A stretch of 64,000 bases of DNA. It comes from Pyramidobacter sp. C12-8 (GTDB lineage Bacteria; Synergistota; Synergistia; Synergistales; Dethiosulfovibrionaceae). The notes below the pieces were generated by a model. That model had not been told where the DNA came from, did no database searches, and saw only the letters and a list, made by a program, of their open reading frames with translations. Positions 26,137 through 34,668 of the stretch are shown one piece after another. The position numbers were made by a program, and so were the translations under genes. Where the stretch lies: assembly GCF_002007215.1 (NCBI RefSeq), contig NZ_MUHX01000006.1:61693-125692 (forward strand). Direction: 5' to 3'. The stretch's first letter is position 1. Every line of letters starts with the position of its first letter.

Positions 26137-27049
26137 ACTTGCGCCATTTTTCATACGCCGCTTCGTGGTAGGGCACGGGCACGCCCGTTTCGCGACCCAG
26201 CCGCACCATGCGGCCGATGATGTGATCCAGTTCGGTGCGGGCGGGATCTTTGCCGGCGCTCAGATCGCGGTACAGCGACGTGACCGTGTCGGCCGGCATT
26301 TTTTCGAAGGCGTCGACCAGCTTGTCGGGCAGCGACGCCGGCAAATCCACGCCTTTGGCGGCCGCGACTGCCGTCATCTCGCCGATGACGGCGCGGATCA
26401 CCTTTTCATGATCGGGGTCGGCCAGGACCTTGCCGGCCGGGCCGTCGTACCAGCAGAACACGCAGCTGTTGCTGCCCATGGTCACGTACTTGTTCCAGCT
26501 GGCGCGCACGATGCGATCGGTCACTTTCGTCTCGACGCCCGAGCGGTTCAGCAGCTCCGCCGCCGCGTCGAACGCGGCCGGGCGCGAACCGTCTTTCATT
26601 CCCAGAACCACGCTGCACTGGCCCGCCGTCTGAACCACCACGCCGGGAGCTTCCAGATGGCTGAACACGCGGATCGTGCCGTCGGCCAGCAGGCACGACG
26701 GCAGAAGCGGCTCCATCTGCTCGGAAACGACGACGCCGTTGAGCAGCGGGACCACCAGCGTCCGCGCCCCGACCATCGGACGCATGGCCGCGCAGGAAGC
26801 CTCCAGTTCGTAGCCCTTGCAGGCGACGACCAACACGTCCATGACGCCGAGATCGGCCGCGCGCTCCGAGATCCCCGCCGGAACCGCCGTGAAATTTCCC
26901 AGCTGGACGGACTCGACTCTCAATCCGCCGCGGCGGATCGTTTCGAGATTTTCGCCGCGAGCACAAAAATACGTTTCCCCGTGGACGCGCGCCAGCGCGC
27001 CGCCCACAAAACCGCCGACGCCGCCGATGCCGAACACGCCGACTTTCAT
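26135..27049 (-). CDS. 2-dehydropantoate 2-reductase (PanE/ApbA) family protein
   Basis: 304 residues from ATG 27049 (GGGAGG eight nt upstream), beginning with the NADP-binding MKVGVFGIGGVGGFVGGALA. It contains the family Lys in a WNKYVTMGSNS block and the C-terminal SLYRDLSAGKDPARTELDHI motif typical of ketopantoate reductases. It may be true PanE (pantothenate synthesis). However, its position as last gene after a sugar-acid hydro-lyase, permease and kinase set suggests a paralogue reducing a 2-keto acid in that pathway. The two cannot be told apart from sequence alone. Confidence 0.85.
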   Translation of the reverse strand: MKVGVFGIGGVGGFVGGALARVHGETYFCARGENLETIRRGGLRVESVQLGNFTAVPAGISERAADLGVMDVLVVACKGYELEASCAAMRPMVGARTLVVPLLNGVVVSEQMEPLLPSCLLADGTIRVFSHLEAPGVVVQTAGQCSVVLGMKDGSRPAAFDAAAELLNRSGVETKVTDRIVRASWNKYVTMGSNSCVFCWYDGPAGKVLADPDHEKVIRAVIGEMTAVAAAKGVDLPASLPDKLVDAFEKMPADTVTSLYRDLSAGKDPARTELDHIIGRMVRLGRETGVPVPYHEAAYEKWRK

Positions 27050-27151
27050 CTTCCAGCCTCCCATCTTCATGACCGGCGCGCCAGGCGCCTTTGCCGCGTT
27101 TCGGAGCGCGGAATCTCGGTCAGTTCGACGCTTCACCATTGAAAATCGGCG

Positions 27152-28315
27152 TCAGAACGTGCCCGCCAGTTTATAGATGCCAAACTCCCGGTGTCCCAGC
27201 GCTTCCGCTTTGGTTTGCCTGCCGTTGCAGACTTTCACCATCATCTCGAACAATTCTTCGCCGATCTGCGGCAGCGAGGCCCCCTCGGTGATGATGCGAC
27301 CGGCGTTGATGTCCATGTTGTCGCGCATGCTGCGGAACGTCTCGGCGTTGCCGGTGATTTTGACGACCGGAGCGATCGGGCTCCCCGTGGGCGTGCCGCG
27401 TCCTGTGGAGAAAACGACGACCTGCGCGCCGCCGGCAACCATGCCGGTGATGGAATCGATATCCTGCCCCGGCGTATCCATGAAATACAGGCCTCTCTTT
27501 CCCTCCGGAATCCGCTCGGCATATTCCAGAGCGCCGGCAAAAGGACGGGTACCGGCCTTGTACATACATCCCAAAGACTTCTCCTCGATGGTGGAGAGTC
27601 CGCCTTCCTTGTTTCCCGGGGTAGGCTGGCCGCTGCGAAGATCTTGCCCCAACATGATGGCGCGGTCTTCCACATCCTTGACCATACGCAGGAACTTGCG
27701 CCGCTCTTCTTCGTCGGCGAAACGCGCGGCCAGCAGATGTTCGGCCCCGATAACCTCGGTGGTCTCGCTGAGGATCGAGCTGCCGCCCATGTCCACCAGC
27801 TTGTCGGAGACATAACCGATAGCGGGGTTGGAGGCGAGCCCGCTTGTGGGATCGCTGCCTCCGCACTCCATGCCCAAGATGATCTCGCCGATGTCGAACT
27901 CCTCGCGAACGTCCGCGGAAATGGCCCGCGCCATATCGGCCGCGATGCGTCCACCTTCGGCGATGGTCTTCAGCGTACCGCCTTCTTCCTGAATGACGAT
28001 GGACTGTACGGGTTTGCCCATCGGCTCGATCATGCCGGCCAGATGGCGCGCCTGAATGCCATCGCAGCCCAGCCCCACCACAAGAACCGCCCCGACGTTG
28101 GCGTTCATGCCAAAGCCCGCCAGAGCGCGTTCGGTCAGGGCCAGATCGCTGCCGATCTGACAGCAGCCATGTTGGGTGGGGACGCTGACGGCGCCGGGAA
28201 CCTGGCAGGCGATCTTCTCCGCCGTATCCGCCGCGCAGACCGAGGTCGGCAGCACCAGCAGATAATTGCGAATACCGTGCGGTCCTTGTGCGCGCCTGTA
28301 TCCCATCAGCTTCAT
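27152..28315 (-). CDS. UxaA-family hydro-lyase large subunit (altronate dehydratase / SuyB-like), cluster 1
   Basis: 387 residues: YRRAQGPHGIRNYLLVLPT at the N-terminus, MECGGSDPTSGLASNPAIG in the middle and the C-terminal STGRGTPTGSPIAPVVKIT. These motifs define the UxaA/GarD C-terminal domain, an iron-dependent dehydratase of aldonic or aldaric acids; the same two-subunit layout is found in sulfolactate sulfo-lyase (SuyAB). Conserved cysteines at HGCC, LGCDG, ECGG and LGCMY could ligate metal. The ATG overlaps the small-subunit stop (ATGA). A second, clearly homologous copy is at 60956-62116. Confidence 0.9.
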   Translation of the reverse strand: MKLMGYRRAQGPHGIRNYLLVLPTSVCAADTAEKIACQVPGAVSVPTQHGCCQIGSDLALTERALAGFGMNANVGAVLVVGLGCDGIQARHLAGMIEPMGKPVQSIVIQEEGGTLKTIAEGGRIAADMARAISADVREEFDIGEIILGMECGGSDPTSGLASNPAIGYVSDKLVDMGGSSILSETTEVIGAEHLLAARFADEEERRKFLRMVKDVEDRAIMLGQDLRSGQPTPGNKEGGLSTIEEKSLGCMYKAGTRPFAGALEYAERIPEGKRGLYFMDTPGQDIDSITGMVAGGAQVVVFSTGRGTPTGSPIAPVVKITGNAETFRSMRDNMDINAGRIITEGASLPQIGEELFEMMVKVCNGRQTKAEALGHREFGIYKLAGTF

Positions 28316-28608
28316 CGTTCATTCCTCCCTTCGGCGTTTCTGTCGCCGCGGCCGCGGGTGCTTTCCAGATTATGCACGTGCACGTAATCGCCCGGATGCA
28401 GATCTGTCAGCGCGGTGCCGATGATCTCGCCATATTTGTAGCAATGTTCGCCCTTCTTGATCTCGGCTACCGCCATCTTGTGAAACTGCGGAATGTCGGC
28501 CGCGGCCACGTAGGTTGTGCCCTCAAATTCGATTCGTTCGCCCTTTGCCACCGGGCGCAGGCACGTCACCAGATTGTCCCGAGGATTCACGTGAATGACT
28601 GCGTTCAT
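28312..28608 (-). CDS. UxaA-family hydro-lyase small subunit (SAF domain), cluster 1
   Basis: 98 residues from ATG 28608: DNLVTCLRPVAKGERIEF, FHKMAVAEIKKGEHCYKYGE and GDYVHVHNLES are the SAF-domain landmarks seen at the N-terminus of one-chain altronate dehydratases. Here it is a separate subunit, translationally coupled to the large subunit. The paralogue at 62130-62426 has the same length. Confidence 0.9.
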   Translation of the reverse strand: MNAVIHVNPRDNLVTCLRPVAKGERIEFEGTTYVAAADIPQFHKMAVAEIKKGEHCYKYGEIIGTALTDLHPGDYVHVHNLESTRGRGDRNAEGRNER

Positions 28609-28682
28609 GAATGTTTTCCCGCCTTTCTTCCAGAGATGCGCTGCGCGTTCTTTCCCATGCCAAGACTGCCCGGGAAAAACGT

Positions 28683-29657
28683 TTACCGATCTTCCTGACG
28701 GATCGTGCCGTCGGGATCGGTCCCGTATCTTTTGCGCAAACGCCGGTCCAGCAGGTTGCACAACAGCGGGCAAAGGATCGCCGTCACGATGATGGCAGCC
28801 GCCACCTGCACGGTGGAGATCGCCTCGACAGCGCCCAGCGAAGGATCGGCGGCGGCAAGGACAGCCGGCGTGCCGACGGCGTTGCCGGCCGTGGTGCCGA
28901 TCGCCGCACCGCTGGCTTTGCGCTCGCCCATGGCGCGGATAACGAAATACCCCGCCATGCCGGTCAGGGCGGTGCACATCACGCCCAGGACGATGCCCGG
29001 CAAACCGCCGCGGACCAGCTGGCTAAAGCTGAGACTTGAACCGAGCGGAAAAGCGAAGAAAGGGATCAGAACCGTCGTACCGCTGGCCAGAAACTTGCGG
29101 AGATCTTCGTCAAGGTTGCCCAGGATAAAGCCCAGAACGATGGGGACCAACGCGGCGACGAAGGTCAGGAAGGGGATGTTCGCCAAGCCCGTCAGCCCGA
29201 AGGCCAGCATCGTGAAGAAGGGGCCGTCGTTCAGCGAGAGGATGGAAATAGCGCCAACGTCGGTGGAGTCTCCGTACTGCCCCGCCAAAGCGGCGTACAA
29301 TCCGCCGTTGGAATTCGTGACGGCGGCGACGATGGCCAGCGGAGTCAGGCCCAAAACGCCCGCGGGCCCGGCGAATTTGCCTACGCCCCACCCGATGAAC
29401 GCGCCGATAAAAAATTTGGAAGCCGTCAAAAGGATCCCCTTCGCCAAAGGCTTACCTGCCTGCCTGACGTCGATCTGCGCCGCATTGCACAGGCAGAACA
29501 GAGCGATCAGGGCCGTCGCGCCGCTCTTGAACAGCGCCGTGGTAAAGCCGCCGATCTGAATCGACCTGGGGAACACCGAGTTGACGACGACGCCCAGCAG
29601 CAGAGGAACGACCATCAAGCCCCCCGGGATCTTTTGCACTGTTTTCAAAATTTTCAT
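28683..29657 (-). CDS. kdgT: 2-keto-3-deoxygluconate permease
   Basis: 324 residues with about ten membrane spans and KdgT-family sequence throughout: MKILKTVQKIPGGLMVVPLLLG, AIVAAVTNSNGGLYAALAGQYG, GTTVLIPFFAFPLGSSLSF, TTAGNAVGTPAVLAAADPS. KdgT carries 2-keto-3-deoxy sugar acids with protons across the inner membrane. Start ATG 29657 has GGAGAGA upstream. It lies between the hydro-lyase and PdxA2/kinase genes, so the real substrate may be the four-carbon or six-carbon acid used by these enzymes. Confidence 0.9.
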   Translation of the reverse strand: MKILKTVQKIPGGLMVVPLLLGVVVNSVFPRSIQIGGFTTALFKSGATALIALFCLCNAAQIDVRQAGKPLAKGILLTASKFFIGAFIGWGVGKFAGPAGVLGLTPLAIVAAVTNSNGGLYAALAGQYGDSTDVGAISILSLNDGPFFTMLAFGLTGLANIPFLTFVAALVPIVLGFILGNLDEDLRKFLASGTTVLIPFFAFPLGSSLSFSQLVRGGLPGIVLGVMCTALTGMAGYFVIRAMGERKASGAAIGTTAGNAVGTPAVLAAADPSLGAVEAISTVQVAAAIIVTAILCPLLCNLLDRRLRKRYGTDPDGTIRQEDR

Positions 29658-29863
29658 GCTCTTCTCTCCTTGGTAGAAAAATGAAATGCCGAAGCCGCTT
29701 CCACGCTCGGCGCTCGAACGTTTCCGCGCCGATAAACCACACGCTCCCCTTATCCCGCAGGATGCGGCACACGCGGCATCTGCCGCCGTCGCCCATCTCC
29801 GCGCCGTGCGCGGAACTTTTTTCCGCTCGCAGCCTACGGCGTTGACGCTTCCCTCGTCCGCGC

Positions 29864-30913
29864 TTACGACGGCTCTTCCCGGCGCCTTTTCGCCTGAGCC
29901 AAACGGACAGCGTAGTCAATGGCGTTCACAAGGCTCAGCTCGTTGGCGACGCCCGTTCCCGCGTGACCGAAGGCGGTGCCGTGATCCACCGAGGCGCGGA
30001 TGATCGGCAGTCCCAGCGTGACGTTCACGCCGGCGACAGCGTTCCACATCTTCTTTCCCCTGTCGTAGACGAAGCCGACCACTTTCAGGGGGATATGCCC
30101 CTGATCGTGATACATGCAAACGACCATGTCGTACCACCCGCCCAGCGCTTTCGAGAAAACCGTGTCGGGCGGTACCGGGCCGATAGCGTCGATCCCCTCG
30201 GCCCGGGCCGACTCGATCGCGGGGATGATCTCTTCGATCTCCTCGCGCCCAAACATGCCGTTTTCTCCGGCATGAGGGTTCAGTCCGGCCACACCTACGC
30301 GAGGCTTCTCGATGCCAAGGTCTTTGCATGCCTTGTTCGCGATGCGGATCACGTCGAGGACGCGTTCTCTCTTGACTCGCTCGCAGGCTTCGCGCAACGA
30401 CACGTGAGTGGAGACATGAACGACGCGCAGGTCGCCGTGAGCCAGCATCATAGTGTACTTTCTCGTGCGGGTGAATTCCGCGTAGATCTCCGTGTGTCCC
30501 GAATAATGATGTCCCGCGAGGTTGATCGCTTCCTTGCTGATCGGGTTGGTCACGGTCGCGTCGATATCCCGACTCATGGCCAGCTCGATGGCTTTTTTCA
30601 CGCACTGAAAAGCGGCTTCGCCCGCCTGAGACTGGACCTTGCCGTAGACGAGGCTGTCCATATCGACTAAATCCAAGGCATGAACGTCTATCGTTCCAAA
30701 CTCGTATTTTCCGTCGCGCGGCGACGAGACGGCGTTGATCTTCACCTCGGGGTGTCCGGCGATTCTCAGAGCGTCGCTCATGACTTTCACGTCGCCGATA
30801 AGCAAAGGGCGGCACCGCTCGTAAACTCGGGAATCGGCCAGGGCCTTTACGGCGATTTCCGGGCCGCAGCCGGCGGGATCGCCCATGGTAATGCCAAGCA
30901 GGGGTCTATACAT
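29864..30913 (-). CDS. pdxA2: PdxA2-type 4-phosphate dehydrogenase (threonate/erythronate 4-phosphate)
   Basis: 349 residues of the PdxA family: ITMGDPAGCGPEIAVKAL, TNPISKEAINLAGHHYSGHTE, MYHDQGHIPLK and SVDHGTAFGHAGTG, giving the three metal-binding histidines. Pyridoxine-pathway PdxA and catabolic PdxA2 are hard to separate by motif. Adjacency to a DUF1537 kinase points to PdxA2, which oxidises and decarboxylates a 4-phospho four-carbon acid to dihydroxyacetone phosphate. Start ATG 30913, GGAGTGAG upstream. Confidence 0.88.
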   Translation of the reverse strand: MYRPLLGITMGDPAGCGPEIAVKALADSRVYERCRPLLIGDVKVMSDALRIAGHPEVKINAVSSPRDGKYEFGTIDVHALDLVDMDSLVYGKVQSQAGEAAFQCVKKAIELAMSRDIDATVTNPISKEAINLAGHHYSGHTEIYAEFTRTRKYTMMLAHGDLRVVHVSTHVSLREACERVKRERVLDVIRIANKACKDLGIEKPRVGVAGLNPHAGENGMFGREEIEEIIPAIESARAEGIDAIGPVPPDTVFSKALGGWYDMVVCMYHDQGHIPLKVVGFVYDRGKKMWNAVAGVNVTLGLPIIRASVDHGTAFGHAGTGVANELSLVNAIDYAVRLAQAKRRREEPS

Positions 30914-31034
30914 GATCTCACTCCATTTTTTTCAAAGCTGTCGGAAGGGTTGCCGACAGGCCTCCCGAATGTCGTTGGGGGCACGGACGCCTCTGTCGCC
31001 GACGCCGGTGGTTCATGCTCGAAGCCACGAGGTC

Positions 31035-32276
31035 CTAGGACGCGCGGTGCCGCTCAATAAAGTCGGCCACGTTCACGAAGACCTCGCGAGATCCCATTCC
31101 CCCCGATTTGGAAACGATCATCACGTCGCCTTCGGGAAGGATGGCGCGGGAAAGCACCACGCCCGATTCGATCTCGCAAAGAGGGCGCATACGCGAACAT
31201 TCCATGTGGGCCAGCACGCCGCTCAGGATATCCCCGCCGGTCACGGCGAAAACGCCCCTGAGACCGCGGCGGTACAGTCGCCGAACCAGCTCGCCGAGGT
31301 GACCGGCCACGGCGCGGCTCTTTTCTTCCAAAGCGACGGAACCCACCCCCTCTTCCGGCGGCGCGCCGTACAAAAGAAGCCGCTTGTTCCGCCCGTAAAG
31401 CGTCGCAATATCGTCCAATATCCTGTCGCCCTCGGGGCCTGCAGGAATCCCCTCCTGCATCTGCGACGAGGTGAGCCGATAGGCGTCGAAACCCGAACTG
31501 CGCGCGTATTCCAGCTGAGCCGTCGTGATCGGGTTCAGGCTTCCCGAAACCACCAGAAGTCCCTGCGCCTCAAGCGTCACCGGCGGAAGGGGACGACGCA
31601 GGCCAAGCAGCTGCGGCAGATGCCCCGCGAACCCGGCGCAGCCAGCCAAAACGGTGGTCTCCCTGATCTCTCCAAGCTGTCTTGCGATGGCCACGCAGGC
31701 TTCGTCCGACGAAGCGTCGAAAACGAGAATCTCCCGACGTTCCGCTGCCAAAATCGGCGCTCCCTCCGCCACCGATACCACGGGAAGGGTACTTTGAAGT
31801 CCGATGATCTTCGCCACCGACGATTCCCTTACGGGATCGAAGGGATCGCGGCCGAAAACGCTCTCGCTCACGGGGACGCCGTCAATGTACTGAATCCCTC
31901 CAAGGGTCAGGCGCTTCAATTTCGGATACGCAGGGACGAACAGAAGGCGCGTCGCTCCGCTGCCGGCCAGAGCGCCTTCCAGCTCTGCCCCGATGTTGCC
32001 GCGCAGTGCCGAGTCGGTTTTCTTGTAAATCACGGGAACGCCGCTTTTCACGGCACGTCCGGCGATGTCGCGGACGATCTCGAAGGCCCGCCGCGGATCG
32101 ATGTGGCGCGATTCCGTGTCGACAACGACGACAGATTCCCTGGCGTCGTCCTTCCAAGCATCGAAGGAGACATCCAGATTGGTCGTCACGTGAGTGTGCG
32201 CTCCACATTGAGCCAGCTGTACCCCCGAATCGAGCGCCCCCGTAAAATCGTCGGCCAGTATCAGCAGTCGAAGCAT
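31035..32276 (-). CDS. Four-carbon acid sugar kinase (DUF1537 family)
   Basis: 413 residues from ATG 32276 (GGGAG upstream; the longer in-frame extension is A+T-rich leader). N-terminal ILADDFTGALDSGVQLA and VVVDTESRHID, then YKKTDSALRGNIGAEL, are the DUF1537 substrate-binding signatures; the C-terminal ATP-binding part includes AVTGGDILSGVLA. Family members phosphorylate D- or L-threonate, erythronate or related acids at C4. The product is passed to PdxA2, encoded just downstream. The gene heads the minus-strand cluster and is divergent from the PrpR-like regulator. Confidence 0.9.
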   Translation of the reverse strand: MLRLLILADDFTGALDSGVQLAQCGAHTHVTTNLDVSFDAWKDDARESVVVVDTESRHIDPRRAFEIVRDIAGRAVKSGVPVIYKKTDSALRGNIGAELEGALAGSGATRLLFVPAYPKLKRLTLGGIQYIDGVPVSESVFGRDPFDPVRESSVAKIIGLQSTLPVVSVAEGAPILAAERREILVFDASSDEACVAIARQLGEIRETTVLAGCAGFAGHLPQLLGLRRPLPPVTLEAQGLLVVSGSLNPITTAQLEYARSSGFDAYRLTSSQMQEGIPAGPEGDRILDDIATLYGRNKRLLLYGAPPEEGVGSVALEEKSRAVAGHLGELVRRLYRRGLRGVFAVTGGDILSGVLAHMECSRMRPLCEIESGVVLSRAILPEGDVMIVSKSGGMGSREVFVNVADFIERHRAS

Positions 32277-32376
32277 ATCGTCAGCTCCCTTCAACGATTC
32301 TTTCTCTTGTTTTCGTTTCCTACGCAAAAGCATAAGAAAAAAATATTTCGTAAACAAGAGCGGATATTCTTTTTTC

Positions 32377-32393
32377 AGTTTCATTATGAAACT
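32377..32393. promoter_or_regulatory. 17-bp inverted repeat in the divergent control region
   Basis: AGTTTCAT-T-ATGAAACT, perfect 8-bp arms around one base. It lies between the kinase and regulator genes in an A+T-rich stretch; a further GAAAC half-site follows at about 32418. Likely operator for the PrpR-like regulator, by position only. Confidence 0.5.
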
Positions 32394-32585
32394 CTTTTCG
32401 ACGATGTGTTTTATTTTGAAACAAGAAGGAAAAACGATCACGGCCTCGCCTGGAATGCGCGCTTTCGCTCGAGCGTTCCGCGCCGCCGCTCAGCCATGCT
32501 CATAAAATCGCAGGACCGTTCCGTTTTCGTCCATTTCCGAAATTTGTGTTAGAATAAAACATACTGACCTGGGAGGTGTCGTATT

Positions 32586-34355
32586 TTGAAAAAGGTTCGT
32601 CTGCTCTGTATCGCCCCCTACGAAGGAATGCGCGACGTCATGATGAACATTGCCGCGCGCCGCAGCGACCTGGAGCTCGTGATCCGCGTCGGCGATCTGG
32701 CCGACGGCGTCAGAGCCGTTTCGGAGCACCTCGAATCCAGCATCGACGCCATCATCTCACGAGGAGGCACGGCCGAAGAGATCCGCAGGCATTTCTCCAT
32801 TCCCGTCTGCGAGATCGATCTCTCGGTCTGCGACATCCTGCGGGCCATCCGGCTGGCCCGCAATTTCTCCGACGACTTTGCCATCATGGGCTACCCGAGC
32901 ATCACAAAAAACGCCTCGTCGCTCTGCGACCTGCTTCAGTACACGACTCCCGTGATCACCATCCACAGCGCCGACGAAGCGCGAGAACAGCTCGAAAAAC
33001 TCAAAAAGGAAGGGCGCCGAATCGTCGTCGGCGACACGATCACCGCCATCATCGCCCAAAAGCTCGATATGAACGGAATCCTGGTCACCTCAGGCATGGA
33101 AAGCATCGAAGACGCGTTCCAAAGGGCGCTGCACCTGCAAAGTTATTACCGCGACCTGCAGGAAAGCAAAAATCTTCTCGATTCCCTGCTCAACAGCCTC
33201 AACGACAACCTGATCGTCTTTGGCGACCGCCGGGAACTTTGCTTCTCCACACTGAAGGATATCCCGCAGAAACTTCGTTCCACCTTGGAAAAAAATGTCC
33301 CCTCGATTCTTTCCGGAGAGAACCTGCATCTCGTCCGACGCCTTGACGCGCAGCGAGTTTCCATCGAAGGCAAAGCCCTTGTCTCGAGGGAACGGAACTA
33401 CTGCGTCTACACGCTGACGCGGCAGCCTTACGCGGAACCCTTTGGCAACAAGGCGCTGCGGTGTTACGATCCGGAGGAAGCCCTTCAGACGGCGCCTTTC
33501 GAAAATTTTCTCGGCGAGAGCGAGATCATGCAAAAGGTCATTCACCGCATCAACCGTTGCGCCGCCATCGACCAGCCGGTGCTTCTGGTGGGCGAACCCG
33601 GGACCGGGAAAGACCGTTTCGCTCACTATATTTACGCTCACAGCAGACGGCGCCGCAGCTCCTTGGTCCGTATCGACTGCAGGATGATGACGGAATCTCA
33701 CTGGGAGTATCTGCTTGAAAACGAGAACTCCCCGCTCCGCGACAACGGTCTCACCTTTTACATCCGCTGCGTCGAACGCATTCCGCCCGAACAGCGCCTG
33801 AGGCTGGAAAACTATTTCGGGAACACCGCCGTTGCGTGCCGAAACAAGTTCATCCTTTCCTGTTCTCTCGGCGACGGCTTCACCGAGCGCGACAGCTTCT
33901 TCATCTATCTCAGGGAAATCTTTTCCTGCCTTACCGTCGAAATCCCGCCTCTACGACGGCACAGCGGCGACATTCCCACCCTGGTAGGGCTTTACATCAA
34001 CTCGCTGAACGCCCGGCTTGGCACCCAAGTCGTGGGGTTCACGCCCGAAGCCATGCTGCTGCTCCAAAAGTTTCCCTGGGAGCGGAACATCGACCAGCTC
34101 GTCAGAGTGGTGCGCTGTCTCGTGGTCTCCGCCAAGATGTCCTACATTTCCGCCAGCGCGACGGAAGAGGTTCTGGCGGAGGAGCGTCATCAGCTGCTCC
34201 CCACCGCTGCGGCCGCTTTTAACCTGAACCGTCCTTTGAACGAGATCGTCAGGGAGATCGTCACGGCAATTTTCGCGCAGGAGAACATGAACCAGACGAA
34301 AACCGCCAAACGCCTTGGCATCAGCAGAAGCACCCTGTGGCGGATGCTCAGGTGA
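32586..34355 (+). CDS. PrpR-type regulator with degenerate sigma54-activator domain
   Basis: 589 residues from a TTG (32586-32588) with GGGAGGTG 7 nt upstream. The first ~195 residues are a PrpR_N sensory domain (DAIISRGGTAEEIRRHFSIP, GDTITAIIAQKLDMNGILVTSG). An AAA+ domain follows with a good Walker A GEPGTGKD near residue 338. The expected GAFTGA loop is absent and the Walker B region reads GLTFYIRCVERIPPE, without the usual LDEI. The C-terminus is a Fis-type helix-turn-helix (NQTKTAKRLGISRSTLWRML). It therefore probably does not open sigma54 promoters and may act as a sigma70-type activator or repressor. Divergent from the sugar-acid cluster it likely controls. Confidence 0.85.
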   Translation: MKKVRLLCIAPYEGMRDVMMNIAARRSDLELVIRVGDLADGVRAVSEHLESSIDAIISRGGTAEEIRRHFSIPVCEIDLSVCDILRAIRLARNFSDDFAIMGYPSITKNASSLCDLLQYTTPVITIHSADEAREQLEKLKKEGRRIVVGDTITAIIAQKLDMNGILVTSGMESIEDAFQRALHLQSYYRDLQESKNLLDSLLNSLNDNLIVFGDRRELCFSTLKDIPQKLRSTLEKNVPSILSGENLHLVRRLDAQRVSIEGKALVSRERNYCVYTLTRQPYAEPFGNKALRCYDPEEALQTAPFENFLGESEIMQKVIHRINRCAAIDQPVLLVGEPGTGKDRFAHYIYAHSRRRRSSLVRIDCRMMTESHWEYLLENENSPLRDNGLTFYIRCVERIPPEQRLRLENYFGNTAVACRNKFILSCSLGDGFTERDSFFIYLREIFSCLTVEIPPLRRHSGDIPTLVGLYINSLNARLGTQVVGFTPEAMLLLQKFPWERNIDQLVRVVRCLVVSAKMSYISASATEEVLAEERHQLLPTAAAAFNLNRPLNEIVREIVTAIFAQENMNQTKTAKRLGISRSTLWRMLR

Positions 34356-34668
34356 TCCGGCATAACGCCGCCGCGTTTTGAAGAACGCCGCGGCGGAAAT
34401 CTCGGATACGATGCCTTCCAGTTTGTCATACTGGTTCTCGATTAAAATGCCAAACGCAAGGGCGCTGCGAGGGAGTTCAGTCGCTCGCAGCGCCCAGTAG
34501 ACCACGTTAACGCTTTCTATCAAGAAATAGTATCAGCTGCTATATTGTGTCAGGACGGTTCGATTTCTCGAGGCACTATGAAGCACGTTTATTTCACAAG
34601 GAACACGCATGCGAAGGCCGGGTTCTTCGCGCCGCTGTTCACCAAATTCCGAAGGAGATGAATTGACA
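34356..34668. other. Intergenic region with one inverted repeat
   Basis: Contains a 12-bp perfect inverted repeat (GGGCGCTGCGAG at 34460-34471 with its complement at 34484-34495) without a U tract. It may end the regulator transcript. No convincing gene is seen. Confidence 0.5.

Noticed and set aside
29798..29820. Hairpin TCCGCGC-CGT-GCGCGGA followed by ACTTTTTT on the plus strand
   Set aside because: All nearby genes are on the minus strand, so a plus-strand terminator has no transcript to end. Retained only as a chance GC dyad.
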